Shown here one piece after another: positions 38,094 through 49,625 of a stretch of DNA of 64,000 nt (position 1 is its first letter; each line of letters begins with the position of its first letter). The notes under the pieces were generated by a model, which had not been told where the DNA came from, did not search any database, and saw nothing but the letters and a program-made list of their open reading frames with translations. Source of the stretch: Cordilura impudica (taxonomy: Eukaryota; Arthropoda; Insecta; Diptera; Scathophagidae). Made by a program: the position numbers and the translations under genes. The DNA is taken from contig OY821520.1 of the NCBI GenBank assembly GCA_963682025.1, forward strand, positions 235,835,530 to 235,899,529. Direction: 5' to 3'.

Positions 38094-38604
38094 AAGATTT
38101 TTCAAAGGTGAGGTGGCGCCAGCGCTCTACGCGCTCAGAAGCCTTGGCAGTACATTTCATATACGAGTTTAATTTATTATCCTTACAAACTTAGAAACAA
38201 ACTAAAGCATTTGCATATTGCACAACGATGTATATGAATGTGTATGGTAATAAAAAAGGCTTTTTAACTAATTTCTAAGTTAAATAACATTCGTTTTGCT
38301 AATAATTTATAATTATGAAGAAAAATAAAGACATATTATTACATTTTACTTCAGTCCCCATCACCATTTATGGAAATCTAACTGATCGGTCACTTCTCAT
38401 TGATTTATTGGAAAAACTGAGAGAACTTCTTAATCGAAAAACTGTAGTCTTTTCATTATAAGAGAAACTCTCAAAATTTCCATTATATCCAATTTACTGT
38501 AAATGCCAGTCTAGTTATATTGCAAGCAGAAAACATTTTTTAATTCATACTACATTGGCCTTCCTGTGGACATACATATAATGACAAAAATGGAATCTTC
38601 TAAC

Positions 38605-38965
38605 AGAGCATCAATGGTAATCTATAATATTAATAGGCTAGGCGATTTCTTGTGACCGATGTTTTGTTCTACCTCGTTTTATCTCGATTTTGACCAAACG
38701 TATATTATTTGAAAGGTATTTCTTTTTAGCCATTTTGCAGATTTACAGATTTTTAAATTTCTTCCTTTATTTTGAGTAAATTGCATTTGAAGTTGCTACT
38801 TACCCATACATAAAATTATACATATGCTATGTGTGTTTTATTAAATTTGTTAATGTGTTTGTTATCTTCATTCACAATAATAATAAACCAGATATGTTGG
38901 TTTTTTAATTGGCTAAGTTGAAAAATAAAGCTGCCTAGAAGTTGCAGAAGTTGCTAGTATTTAAA
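38605..38965. repeat. Dispersed repeat, first of two copies
   Basis: It matches 56305-56660 in the same orientation with scattered differences: AATATTAATAGGCTAGGCGA, CGTATATTATTTGAAAGG, GAGTAAATTGCATTTGAAG and TTATCTTCATTCACAATAAT. No coding potential. It abuts the left end of the 38975-50129 transposon. Confidence 0.8.
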
Positions 38966-39790
38966 AATATATATCGTCGCCTGGGTAAAATATTGTCGTA
39001 TATCACATTTCATGATTTTAGGGAAAACGCAATTGAAGTTTGGAAACCTATTATTCCAAAACGCCACGGTAGATTTTCGTGAAAATTGTAGGGATTATTA
39101 AGTGTTTCATGAACAATATATATCAATAATGTTTGTATATAATTTAATGATATTATAGGAGTCAGTACGAGTTTTCTTAAATATGATTTTGCCGTATATC
39201 ACACCTTCAAAATGTATGCTTAAAGTCCATACACATACGACAAAATACTATTAAATATTATAACAGTCAAAAACACAAGTTGTAATTTGACTATTGTACA
39301 AATAAATTATACGATAAAAAAAAGTAAATAAATAAAAAAAATTGTTAATACTTTTACAAAAAAATCCACTTTTTATTTTCTACAAAAATACATAAAGTAG
39401 AACAAAATAAAAATAAACATAAAAATATTTGCTTTACATGCAAAAGTAAAAATTAAGGAACATTAGTTTCAATATAAAATTCAGTCTGTGTTACATAAAA
39501 ATATTTGCTTTACATGCAAAAGAAAAAATTAAGGAACATTAGTTTCAATATCAAATTCAGTCCGACTTGTATAAAAATATCATTTCTGAAATACTGGTTG
39601 CTATTAAAGATTTAAAATGGCACGATAAAAGTTTCTATCTACCTCTTTTTCTATAAAGGGAAAAAACCTTTATATGATTTAATATATTCAAATACTATCT
39701 GAAAATGTTTATATGCTTATAGGAGGTTTATTAGTAATAATAGGCCTCTATAAGCATATAATTTTCAATTTGGTGATTTCTTTTTTAATT

Positions 39791-42330
39791 TTACGTTATT
39801 TCTATACATTCTCTTAGCAGTGGGTAAGAGGAATTTTCAATTTTGGCAAAGTAATTGTTATTAATCCTTGATATGAAATCGATAATTTTTTCATAACCGG
39901 TTTCTTCATGAAGAAGATTTGTAGGATACCTCCAGTGCTTTTTATATATCATTTTAAGACATTTGTTTTGTATAATTTGTAAGCGTTTTAGGTGGCAGTT
40001 GGCAGCGTCACTCCAAATAGGGCACGCGTATGTTAATATCGGCCTTATAACACTTTTGAAGAGTAGATTTTTGTTTTGGTGGTTCAGAAATGACCTTCTA
40101 TTTAGTAGTGGCCATAATGCTTTAAATGATTTTATAGCTTTTTGGCACGTAGCCATAATATGTTGTTTAAATGTAAGCTTCTTGTCCAAGACAACTCCGA
40201 GATATTTGACATCGTTAAGTACTTTTATGGTATTATTTCCAATAAGAAGATGACGTCTTGGCAGTCTTTTGGGAGATTTGTTGAATGGAAAAATTATTGC
40301 TTGGGTCTTATTTGGATTAATTTTGATTTTCCATTTGTGGAAATATTTACTGCAATTTACAAGTCCTTTTTCCATTTTCTTCAGGAGTGCACTTGTAAGT
40401 TTGTTTGAAGAAATTAACGCAGTATCATCTGCGTAATAAGCAATTTTCATATATTTTGGGACTTTAAAATCGGATGTATATATCGAGTAAAGCAATGGCG
40501 ACAAGACTGATCCTTGAGGTAACCCTGAGGTAATAGTTTTTGGAGTTGATGTTTCATTATTAATCGCAACTTTAAAGCTTCTGTCGTGAATGAAATCTTA
40601 CATAGATATTTTGGTATATTTGCATTAATAAGTTTAAATAAAAGGCCACTATGCCAAACGGTGTAAAACGCTTTTTCAATATCTAACAATATTACACCCG
40701 TTGAACGTTTATTGTTTTTATTGGTGATTATTTGATTTTTAATTCTGTTTATTTGGTGAGTAGTGCTATGTCCTTTTTTAAATCCAAATTGTTCTATATC
40801 AACAATAGAATTGGTCGTTACAAATTCACTAAGACGAGAATGTAGAATTTTTTCAAATATTTTACCAAAGTTACTTAATAGACTAATAGGTCTATAGCTA
40901 TTTGGGTTATTTTTGGGCTTGCTAGGTTTGTTGACAGCTATAACCTTAGCATTTTTGAAATGGTTTGGGAAATAGTTGAGTTTGATGCAGCTGTTAAATA
41001 TTATAACCAGTAATTTTAGAGCTTTGAGTGGTAGTTTCTTTAAGAGCAGGTTGGGAACATTGTCAAAACCAGGGGATTTTGAGGGTTTTATTGATGAGAC
41101 AATATTCATTACTTCTTCAAGAGATGTATAAATTGCAGATTCAGAACTGGGGTTTTCCTTCTTAAAATTATTTACTGTTGTATTTATTAGTGTATCTGCC
41201 GAGTGGTTATAGTTCGAAGTGAGGTTATTTGCTTGGACAAATGTATTTGCCAGGACTTCAGCCTTGTCCTTATCAGATGTTATTTTTATATTTCCAACTT
41301 TGAAGTGAGCGATTTGATTTTTTCCTTTTCCTCGCAAGTTCCTGCATATTTTCCAAAACGATTTATCACCTGGTTTTAAATTGGATAACAATTGAGACCA
41401 TTTCTTATTGCGCTCCGAATTAATACTTTTATCAATCATGTTAATTAGAAACTTAGTACATTGATTATAAAAAGTTTGCTCGGCTATATTTGAAGATCGT
41501 TGGCTTTTTCTTTTAAAGCTTCTTCTTAGTTTTATATATTTCACAGTACTTTCTGGTAATGTGTAATTATTTTGTTGAGTTATTTTAGGTGTAGACACAT
41601 CCCTTGCTTCGAAAACTACATTTATAAATTTTTGGATTTCCTGATCAATTACTTCCTTGGTATTGTATATATTCGAGATTTTATTGTCTAAAAAATTCAT
41701 AAAAATGTTCCAGTTGGTTGCACTATAATCATAATAATTGAGGTCAACCTGCAAGGCCATTGACCTTTTAAGTGTACATATAATGGGGCGATGGTCTGAT
41801 GGTATTTCGTAATCCATTGTTTTTACGTCTATATTTAAAGCGGAGTTGCTTAAAATAATATCGACTGTGGATGCTTCGCGATTGTGTTGATGGGGGAATA
41901 GGGTTGGACTATTAAGATAGTGAATAAAAAATTGCTTGATTGCTGTAGGTTGTTAAGTGCGATTCCTGCAGTATTATTTGAACGACAATTCTATGAACAA
42001 TGTTTGGCATTTAGGTCACCAAAAACTATATATTCTTTGGTGGAAGGTGTTAGGTTCAAGATATCAGCACAGAAGTTATGAGTATATCTTGGTGAATATA
42101 ACGAAGATACAACAATAGGTCTATTATTTATAATAACTTCAATTGAGATGTTTTCGATTGATGAGGTGTTTGAAATAAAGAGGTTTTTATGAGCGACAGA
42201 TTTATGAATTAACAGAGCTACTCCTCCTCCTCTTGCATCTGTTCTGTCACTTCTATATAAATAATAATTTTTAAAATAGGGTCTATGATTTTCTGAAAAA
42301 TAAGTTTCATTCAAAGACGCTATTTAATAT
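39791..42330 (-). pseudogene. Jockey 1 ORF2 (endonuclease and reverse transcriptase)
   Basis: The endonuclease part 42314-41991 shows RSDRTDARGGGVALLIH and VFGDLNAKH. After a frameshift DYEIPSDHRPI supplies the endonuclease SDH motif. The RT part 41817-40447 has IKPSKSPGFD, SYRPISLLSNFGKIFEK, QFGFKKGHSTTHQ and ILLDIEKAFYTVWH. A second shift lies in the PQG motif region (about 40500). The last part 40504-39791 has an intact YADD (about 40424-40435), KYLGV and the C-terminal IWSDAANCHLKRLQIIQNK block. It is nearly complete, but at least two frameshifts make it inactive as written. Confidence 0.8.
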
Positions 42331-42425
42331 TTTCTCGTTCAATTAGTATCTCAAATTGTTTTAATTTAGAAAAGTTTGTAATTCCATGAGCATTCAAGTG
42401 AAGCATTTTGAATTCGTTTAAATTA

Positions 42426-44088
42426 TTAGTATAATCCATGGGCGTATTTTACCATTGACATTACAACTTTGATTTGTTGTACTTTTGAGGTGCACCTATG
42501 CAAATCATCCATAGCTGTAGTGAAAATATCAAAAAGCTCATCAATGCTAAATAAATCGTTGTTTGTTTTCAGCTGGTTAGCATATGTAGCTTTGCTGTTA
42601 TTATTGATGTTATTAGGTCTGTCTGCGTACACATATTTTGCATCATTTTGTGCAAAATGTTGCAAAATCTAGCAAAATGTTGTCTGCGTACTCCAAATCT
42701 CTTGCAGCGAGAGAGCCAAAAAGATAATTTTTTGACAGTTGAAAGTTAGAGAACTTGCAAAATGTTGCTAGAAAAATTTCTGCTTGCAAGATTTTGCAAC
42801 TAGTTTGAACAGCTGTTTTTATTTACTGTTTGAATGAAATAATTTTTGTGAAATGAAAATAAAAATTGAAATTTAACAATGGCAGAGGTAAGTAGTTAGA
42901 ATTGTGTTGATTTTTAACGTTTATAATAAATTATAATAAACAAAACATTTTACTTCATGCTAGAAACGTGCAAATATACAGTGTGACCGTGATGCAAGTG
43001 GATTGGAGATGGCAGAACCGATAGAACCAGCAGAACTTTGTGGGACAAATTGTTTGTTTACACACCGATCAGCTGTTTTCTTGCAAGATTTTACTGGATG
43101 CTGTCTGCATACTTTTTGAGATATTTTCAACCGAGAGAGTAAAATTGTTCTTACTCTCCCAAAAAAAGTTACTGAGTATTTGCTACTGGAAAAGTACGCA
43201 GACAGACCTATTGTTACAATTTGTGTTGTTGTTACTTAAATTTGGGAAATCAACCTTTGATTGAAATGAAATATTTTGTTGTTGCCTGCTGTTGTTATGA
43301 CTTTAGGAAGTTACTTTTGTTCTAGTTTCCAAATAGAGAGAACGTAACGGACAGTTGATGTCGTTTGCAGAGTGATCAGTTCTCTCTTTTCCATGTTTTT
43401 TGCAATTAAAGCATGTAAAAACAGCTGGTATTTTTTCATTTGTGTTAAACGGACACACACTTGTGTGATGTTGTTCTGCACATATCATACATGCAGCACT
43501 TCGATGGCAATGTTCACCGCCATGGCCATACATTTTCCAATAAATTATGATATTGGAAATTGTCCTTACATTTTTTAAGGAAGTTGGGTTAAAATTTTTA
43601 CGAACAAATTGAACTTTGTAAACAGCATTGTTGTTCGAACTGAATTTGGTGACTATTTCAGCCACCGAAGAAGGGGATAGGTTGTAGTTTTTTAACTCTT
43701 CGGTGATGTCCTCAGAGTTTATGCGGGGTAAACCGTGTAGAAAGGTTGTGTTTAACCTATTATCTTTGGAGCCATATGAATGAAACTCCATTTTACTCTC
43801 TTTAAGAATTTGCTTATAGCATTCGTACAATTCTTTAGTTGGAGCAAATATTTTGGTACCAATTGAAGTACGTTTGAAAATACAATCTTTACCAAGTAGT
43901 TTTCGTATTTCTGCAAATGAGGCGTTGGCTTCTACAACTATAGGTGGAGGTTTGTGTTGTTTAATATCATTAATATTTGTTACGTCCATATCATTGAGGC
44001 CAGCAAGCAGGCTAAATCTGTTGCTGGAAGTTGACGCGATGTTCGGGTTAACGAAACCCGGAGGAAGTTTTGTCATCTTCTTGTTCAC
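42426..44088 (-). pseudogene. Jockey 1 ORF1 (Gag-like nucleic-acid-binding protein)
   Basis: The frame opens upstream without an ATG; the first ATG is at 44076 (MTKLPPGFVNP). The middle carries the jockey Gag type fold (TTFLHGLPRIN..DITEELK) and a C-terminal zinc-knuckle array (CHRSAACMICAEQHHTSVC, CFNCKKHGKERTDH). A premature TAA at 43303 interrupts it, but the same frame continues with NNN-rich sequence. The 595 bp MITE (42615-43209) then separates the last about 60 codons, which end at 42426. Gag-like proteins coat the element RNA. Confidence 0.75.
42615..43209. mobile_element. MITE-like DNA element, 595 bp, 16 bp perfect TIRs, ATT duplication
   Basis: The ends AGGTCTGTCTGCGTAC and GTACGCAGACAGACCT are perfect inverted repeats, flanked by ATT (42612-42614, 43210-43212). 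Removing it restores the ORF1 frame of jockey 1. The interior contains ATGGCAGAG followed at once by GTAAGTA (about 42880), which looks like a leftover first coding exon and splice donor of an autonomous parent. Superfamily uncertain (3 bp duplication). Confidence 0.85.
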
Positions 44089-44281
44089 AAGCTTTCTTTT
44101 TGATGAAGATTTGGCCCATCGCTAAATTTTTATTCCTGTTATAAGCTGGATTGTCTGCCACGTGAGTTCAAATGAGATCAAGAATAGGCAATTGCAAACA
44201 CAAAAATATACACTTGTTGTTAATTTTAAATAGTTGTACTCTAAGCGCTTTAATTATTTACACGACCGTTCGTAAAGAGAA

Positions 44282-44863
44282 TTAGATTCGAACTCGAATA
44301 GACTTACACTTGAAAAATTGTACGTTTTTGAAAATCAAACTTTCTGCTTTTATCGAAAAGCATTTAAAATCAATATCGTTCATTTGCAGTAGTTGTAATT
44401 TGACGTTTGGAAACTGTGCGTTTTTGAGTATTCGAATTAAACACAATTGGCTGGGAATCTCCACGTTCCGCAAAAATTTTTCAATTGTGCTATGAACACT
44501 ATCAAGTTGCTGTAAAGAATGTCCAGGTTCGCTGAATTTTTGCACAATTTCTTGAATTTGTGGGTGATCGTGCATAAACTGAAGTATAGCAGTTGATGCA
44601 ATTTTGTTACGATTTTGAGGAACGCAGGAATCGCTCCACAGCGTAAATTTGACTAGGTTAGAGTGGCAATTTACTGCTTCACTGAGTATTTTAATTAATC
44701 CAATGGCGATATCGTTTCCACTTCTACCACTTAAGTTCTCATTCCACAAAGCACAGTATGTAATCTTTTCCTGACCACGTATAATCAGGGTGCCAGTAAG
44801 ATTATAGACGCATAGCTTTATTTTATAATAGAAGCTGGATGCGAACATCTTTGGGAGAATAAA
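44282..44863 (-). pseudogene. Transposase-like gene, exon 2 (3' part, catalytic core)
   Basis: This continues directly from YDLKNV beyond the jockey insertion: FASSFYYKIKLCVYNLTG, then a WSDSC.PQNRN block and PGHSLQQLDSVHSTIEKFL. In this family the corresponding positions are FDLQKV, SDTCGGQNRN and a PGHT..D.DH..IE block. The three acidic positions (Asp of YDL, Asp of SDSC, Asp/Glu of SVHSTIE) are plausible DDD/E catalytic residues (inference). The frame is open to a stop at 44282. The left transposon terminus follows after a second jockey insertion. Confidence 0.6.
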
Positions 44864-45079
44864 TACGTTTTTCGTCTCGTAATGTTAGGGCAAACGCTCC
44901 AAATTAAATTATAATCAATCATTCAGTACTATAACAAATGGTACTAATAGAAATAATAACACAAACAACATGTTTTCTATTGAAAAAATAAAAGATCTTA
45001 CGTTTGAACTGATTTCTAGACTAGGAAATTGCAAATCTAGAGAAGATCAGTTTAAGGTTGTAACCGACCTAGCTTGTAA

Positions 45080-48000
45080 ATTTCTTTTTCAATGAGCGCG
45101 AGTACGCAACAAAAAATTAGAATTGTTTCAGTTTTTGGAAGAAAACAATGTTGATGTCTGTATGTTATGCGAAACATGGCTTAACGAAAATATTTCAATA
45201 AGAAACCAAAATTACTATTGCTATAGAAATGACCGTCAAGAAGGCAGAGGTGGGGAGTAGCAATTCTTGTTAAAAAAAAACATTAAACATCTACTATTAC
45301 CTGTAATAAATACTCATTAATTGAAAATGTAGGTGTTAAAATCCAAAATGTTAATGATTTTGTACACATCTACTCCTGTTACTTTCCAGGGGGTTTATCG
45401 GGACACGACCAATCTAAAACACAAGCCTTTACTAATGATCTTCGAAAATTAACAGCATCAAATCATAAATGTATTATAGGGGTGATTTCAACTGCAGGCA
45501 CAGCTACTGGGGCTGTATAAGAAACAATTGTTGGGGAAATATATTGTATGGAAAACTGCAATTAAATCAAACCCAAATAAATTTTCCCCACGAACACACG
45601 TACATACCATCAGATCCAAATAAACAAGGGTCTACTCTAGACTTTTTTCTAACAAATGTAGCGATTAACATGTCTGCAGTTATAGTGATAAATGATCTAA
45701 GCTCTGATCACCTACCTATCAGTAGTGAGATTGGTTTAACGTATGTTTTTTTGGATGATCTATACTGCGATTTTAATAAAGCTAACTGGACCCGATTTTC
45801 TAGGTTCATTAAAAGAAATCTGCCAAGAGGACGTGAAGTAAGTGAAATAAACGATTGCACTCAGATCGATAGCATGATAAATATTTTCAATGAAAACATT
45901 AAAATAGCAATAGAAAACAGTGTGCCTAAACGTAGAATTACACCATCGTCAAAACCATTACCTCATAACATCAAATTGATGATACAAATTAAAAACAGGT
46001 TCAGGCGGAATTGGAAACGCTATAGGGATATTTATGACCACCAACAAATGGCGAGACTGAACAACCAGATCACAAAAGAAATAAATGACTTTAAAAATAA
46101 GTCCTGGAATAGTATGCTGTCAACATTGGATAAATCTTTCTCTTCGTTTTGGAAAATTTCTAAAATGTTAAGAAAGAAATCTAAAAATATGCCGATACTT
46201 AAACAAAATAATGAAACGTATTACACCCACCAAGATAAGTGTGAAATCTTAGTTCACAATTTTAAAATGAACCATTGTCTTTCATCTCATCTTAGCGATA
46301 CAGAAACTGTTTTAGAAGTGAACAATACAGCAGACTTCGTGCGATCAGTGGAAACAATTCCTCAAAATTGTTACTTCGTAACGCATGAGAAAATTGCGCA
46401 AATTATTAAAAATTTAAAAACGAAAAAGTCACAAGGATTGGATCAAATTAATAATAAATGCTTAAAAAAGCTACCAAAAAAACTATAACATATCTTACCA
46501 CTATCTTTAATGGATGTTTAAAACAATGTTACTTCCCAAATTCCTGGAAATTATCCAAAACAATAGCAATACCAAAACCAAATAAACCATCTAACTCACC
46601 TCTTTCACACAGACCAATAAAGGTGCTATTACATGATGTTTTTTTTTACATATGTACTGTCAAATTTTCCCACAACAAAAGTTGTACACATCGTGTGATA
46701 CATATGAAACATTGTTTATGTACAATACATGAGGAAAGTCACATGTACATTTTTCAATTAGAACAGGTTCTATTTTTGCATGACAAACATATGAAAATAC
46801 AAAACTGCTTGTGGCGAAAGAAAAACAGAGTAAATTATAAAGATTAATATTGAAAGAAAAATAAATTGTTTAATATTAATTAACAATTAAAAAATACATA
46901 ATTTTTTTTTTTAATAATAAATTTTTGTAAATTCACAAATTAAATCAGCTGTTGTTTACATATAGAGGTTATGTCATACGCAAATACATATGCACGTGTG
47001 ATATCAAAAATTATGAATCGTATGTAAAAGACAATTTTGACAGACATGAGGAATTTCATATGGATAAAAAAGTGACAGTACATATGTAAAAAACGCTTCG
47101 TGTAATAGCACCTTAAGTCTGCTTTCTTCTGTGAGCAAAATATTAGAAAAAATTATAAAAGAAAAATTATCTATACTTATTGATTCAAATAATATACTTC
47201 CAAGACAACAATATGGATTTAGAAGTGAACACAATACATGCCAACCTTTGAAAAAAAATCAGGAATTTGGTCAAAAATAATTTTCGAAATGGAAAATCAT
47301 CCGGTATGGTCCTGCTAGACATAAAAGCTGCTTTTGACTCAGTCTGGCACGATGTCCTCATTTTCAAATTAAAAGGAAGTAACTTTCCTTTGGAAATAAT
47401 AAAAATAATACAAAGTTTTTTGCATGGCAGGTCGTTTCAGGTATATTTGGGTAAAACTTGTTCTCAACAAACCTACATATGAGCAGGTTGTCCGCAAGGC
47501 TCATGTCTTTCACCAATATTACATAAAATTTTTACATCAGACATTCCAACCTTCCCAAATTGTACCACTTCAATCTTTGCAGATGATACTTCAATATTAA
47601 GCTCTGATCTTCACGCAACTATCATCGTTTCAAATCTACAAAGTGCATTAGCTGAGTTAAACAAGTACTTTAACAAATGGAACATCCTAGTAAACCCCGA
47701 AAAAACGCAAGCCATATATTTTACGAGGAAAAGGAAAGCATGTTTTATTCCACAGTCACCGTCACAGTCAAGTTTATGAGCCATGATATTTCTTGGGAAA
47801 GTAAAGTTAAATATCTTTATTATTATTCTAGATACCAAATTAAACTTTAATGAACATATACACTATCTGCTCGACAAAATAAACAAAACTACACGGCTTA
47901 TGTACCCATTGATAAACCGGAATTCTGATCTAAATACTGATAACAAAAAGCAAATAATAAAAGCTATCTTCCATCCCATCATGTTCTACTGTTGTCTAGT

Positions 48001-48190
48001 TTGGTCCACTGCTACAAAATGTCATATCAGTAAGCTACAAATAGCTCAGAACAAACTGTTAAAAATGATATTTCGACTTCCCTGGCATTACTCCACCAGA
48101 CGTTTGCATATAATTGCTAACATCGAACAAATTAATGAAAAAATAAGCAGATTGACTGAAAATTTCATAAGAAGATGCGAACTGTCTTAA
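45080..48190 (+). pseudogene. Jockey 2 ORF2 (endonuclease and reverse transcriptase)
   Basis: The endonuclease reads from about 45110 (FQFLEENNVDVCMLCETWL) through YRGDFNCRHSYWG (45469 on), TLDFFLTN and SSDHLPI. The RT begins after a linker with KSWNSMLSTL..SSFWKISK. Motifs KTKKSQGLDQIN, HRPI (interrupted by the MITE), QQYGFRSEH, VLLDIKAAFDSVWHD and FADDTS are all recognisable. The C-terminal block VWSTATKCHISKLQIAQNK leads to a stop at 48190. Several stops and frameshifts occur (about 45260, 46486, 47250, 47480), so it is inactive as written. It is more damaged than jockey 1. Confidence 0.8.
46621..47113. mobile_element. MITE-like DNA element, 493 bp, long TIRs, TAA duplication
   Basis: AGGTGCTATTACA at the left is mirrored by TGTAATAGCACCT at the right. 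Pairing continues with gaps through ACATATGTACTGTC. Flanks are TAA (46618-46620, 47114-47116), the TWA type duplication of PIF/Harbinger elements. Removal rejoins the jockey 2 RT motif HRPI with SLLSSVSKILEK. No coding capacity. Confidence 0.85.
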
Positions 48191-48457
48191 CATTCCCATA
48201 TTAATGAAATACTTTCATCGTAATTTTACCCCCTTATCCAATCCTAAATTTTACCTTATACCCCTGCTTCAAAAAGGTTTTTTTTTTTTAATTTTTCCTC
48301 CACACTTAATAATTTGAAATGTAAATATTAAAACTAAAATTTAATTACTAAGTAGAAAAGGAACATAGTCCCTAAACTCTTAAAATATATAATCAAATGT
48401 AAATACAAATAAATGTTATATACAAAATGAAAAAAAAAAAAAAAAAATACGTTTTTC

Positions 48458-49347
48458 AAGTCATACATTAAAACAGCTGCATTTGTATCGATACTATGGA
48501 GGTCAACGTCCTGTTCGGCAGTCGTAATCTTTTTTTTCAAGTGTTTTTCATGCAGTTGTACTTCAGCTTCAGAATGTTTGGTGGCACTGACTTAGTTGAC
48601 ATCTGTCGCAAATATCTTTTCTTGGTATATAAAAAGAAAGATAAAAGCATGTGTTGAATATCTTTCTGTACGTGTATATGCCAACCGGGTTATTAACGGC
48701 GGTCTCGTAAAGATCATACATTTTTTGTACACTTGGATGCGCTTCTAAATACTTTCTTGAAGTCGAAGCTCTACAGTAATGTGACTCAATTGTAGGGAAA
48801 TTTGAAATATGATTCTTTACTTCCATGACTTGACTTTCATCTGTGGGGTTTCTTCCACGCTTCTCATTTTTAAAGCCGACTTTGACAGTATCAATTGCAT
48901 AGTGTTTTGCAAAAAAGTAATAAATGGTTCTTTCGGAGATTGCTAGAGTGCTCAAAAAGTATTTTTTACAAACTTGAAATGTTTTGTCGCCTGCCATAAA
49001 GAAGAAGTGAAACGATGCCTGTTTTTTGAGATGGTCCTTTACTACTGAAGTTCTTCTGCGTTTAACAGCTTCCCTTTTCACAAAATTTCCGTAAAATATT
49101 TTTTTTTCACCCGAAGTTAGGCTCCAAAAATATGAGTGGATGATTTGCCTTTGCTCATCAGGTATATTTAAAGTGCAGGTGTAGAAACAAGAACGGTTGC
49201 AAGTCGGTCCCATTGCTCTACCAGGTCTTTGATTTCCGCTTTTGTTGGTAAATGGCAAACCACGGTCACGAAGATTTTTCCGTACATTCTGCTTCCACAA
49301 TTCAGGAACTCGCTTTCGTTTCCTTGCAACAGGAGACTCAGGGCACG
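48458..49347 (-). pseudogene. Transposase-like gene, exon 2 (5' part, DNA-binding and start of core)
   Basis: It encodes a basic region RKRKRVPELWKQNVRKNLRD, a cysteine cluster (GPTC, CFYTCTL), a SFW.L..GEKKIFY segment, then FPTIESHYCRASTSR, YRKIFNT and CDRCQLSQC. I recognise this order from a repetitive arthropod and cnidarian protein family usually annotated as uncharacterised. After CHQTF the frame shifts by one, then continues KKKITTAEQDVDLHS to MYDLKNV, where the family has its first conserved Asp. A jockey element (44874-48447) has inserted here, flanked by a TACGTTTTTC duplication. It is broken by that insertion and at least one frameshift. My link to the Sola transposases is tentative. 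Confidence 0.6.
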
Positions 49348-49432
49348 CTGAAAGATGAATTGAACTGTTTATATAAGCTCGATGCAAGGAATAATTTAAA
49401 CAGATATTAATTTTTATGTGCCATATACTTAC

Positions 49433-49625
49433 ATGAGCTGCTGTAATCCGATGGTAGTCGAAAGACTTCGGTAGTATTTGGAGTAATTGGCGAAACAATT
49501 TTATACGCGCATTTATAGAAACTTCTTAGGGTCGATTTCGAATTTGGGACAAAATTGGGATCATTTCCTTCGTCGTCCGATGAAAAATCGCTGTAACTTT
49601 CGTCTTCCAGTATTTCGTGACGCAT
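49433..49625 (-). CDS. Transposase-like gene, exon 1
   Basis: The exon begins at ATG (49625) and encodes an acidic leader MRHEILEDESYSDF..DDEGNDPNFVPNS, ending SS before a GTAAGT donor (49427-49432). An 84 bp intron follows, and the acceptor TTCATCTTTCAG leads into exon 2 at 49347, where the split Ser codon (T+CG) is completed. It lies just inside the right subterminal motif cluster, as expected for the 5' end of a transposase gene. The function of the leader is unknown. Confidence 0.65.

Larger units (their letters stand above)
39770..44120 (-). mobile_element. Jockey-type non-LTR retrotransposon 1
   Basis: The two-ORF plan is readable on the minus strand: gag-like ORF1 (44088 to about 42426, with a MITE inside), then endonuclease-RT ORF2 (about 42330 to 39791). 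The 3' end is near a short T-run at about 39775-39782. No clear target duplication was found, so both ends are approximate. It lies inside the 38975-50129 transposon, downstream of the transposase gene. Confidence 0.75.
44874..48447 (+). mobile_element. Jockey-type non-LTR retrotransposon 2
   Basis: It is flanked by a 10 bp target duplication TACGTTTTTC (44864-44873 and 48448-48457) and ends in an approximately 20 bp A-run (48430-48447). It is inserted in the transposase-like gene, opposite in strand to jockey 1. It lacks most of ORF1; coding starts with the endonuclease. A 493 bp MITE sits in the RT region. Confidence 0.85.
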
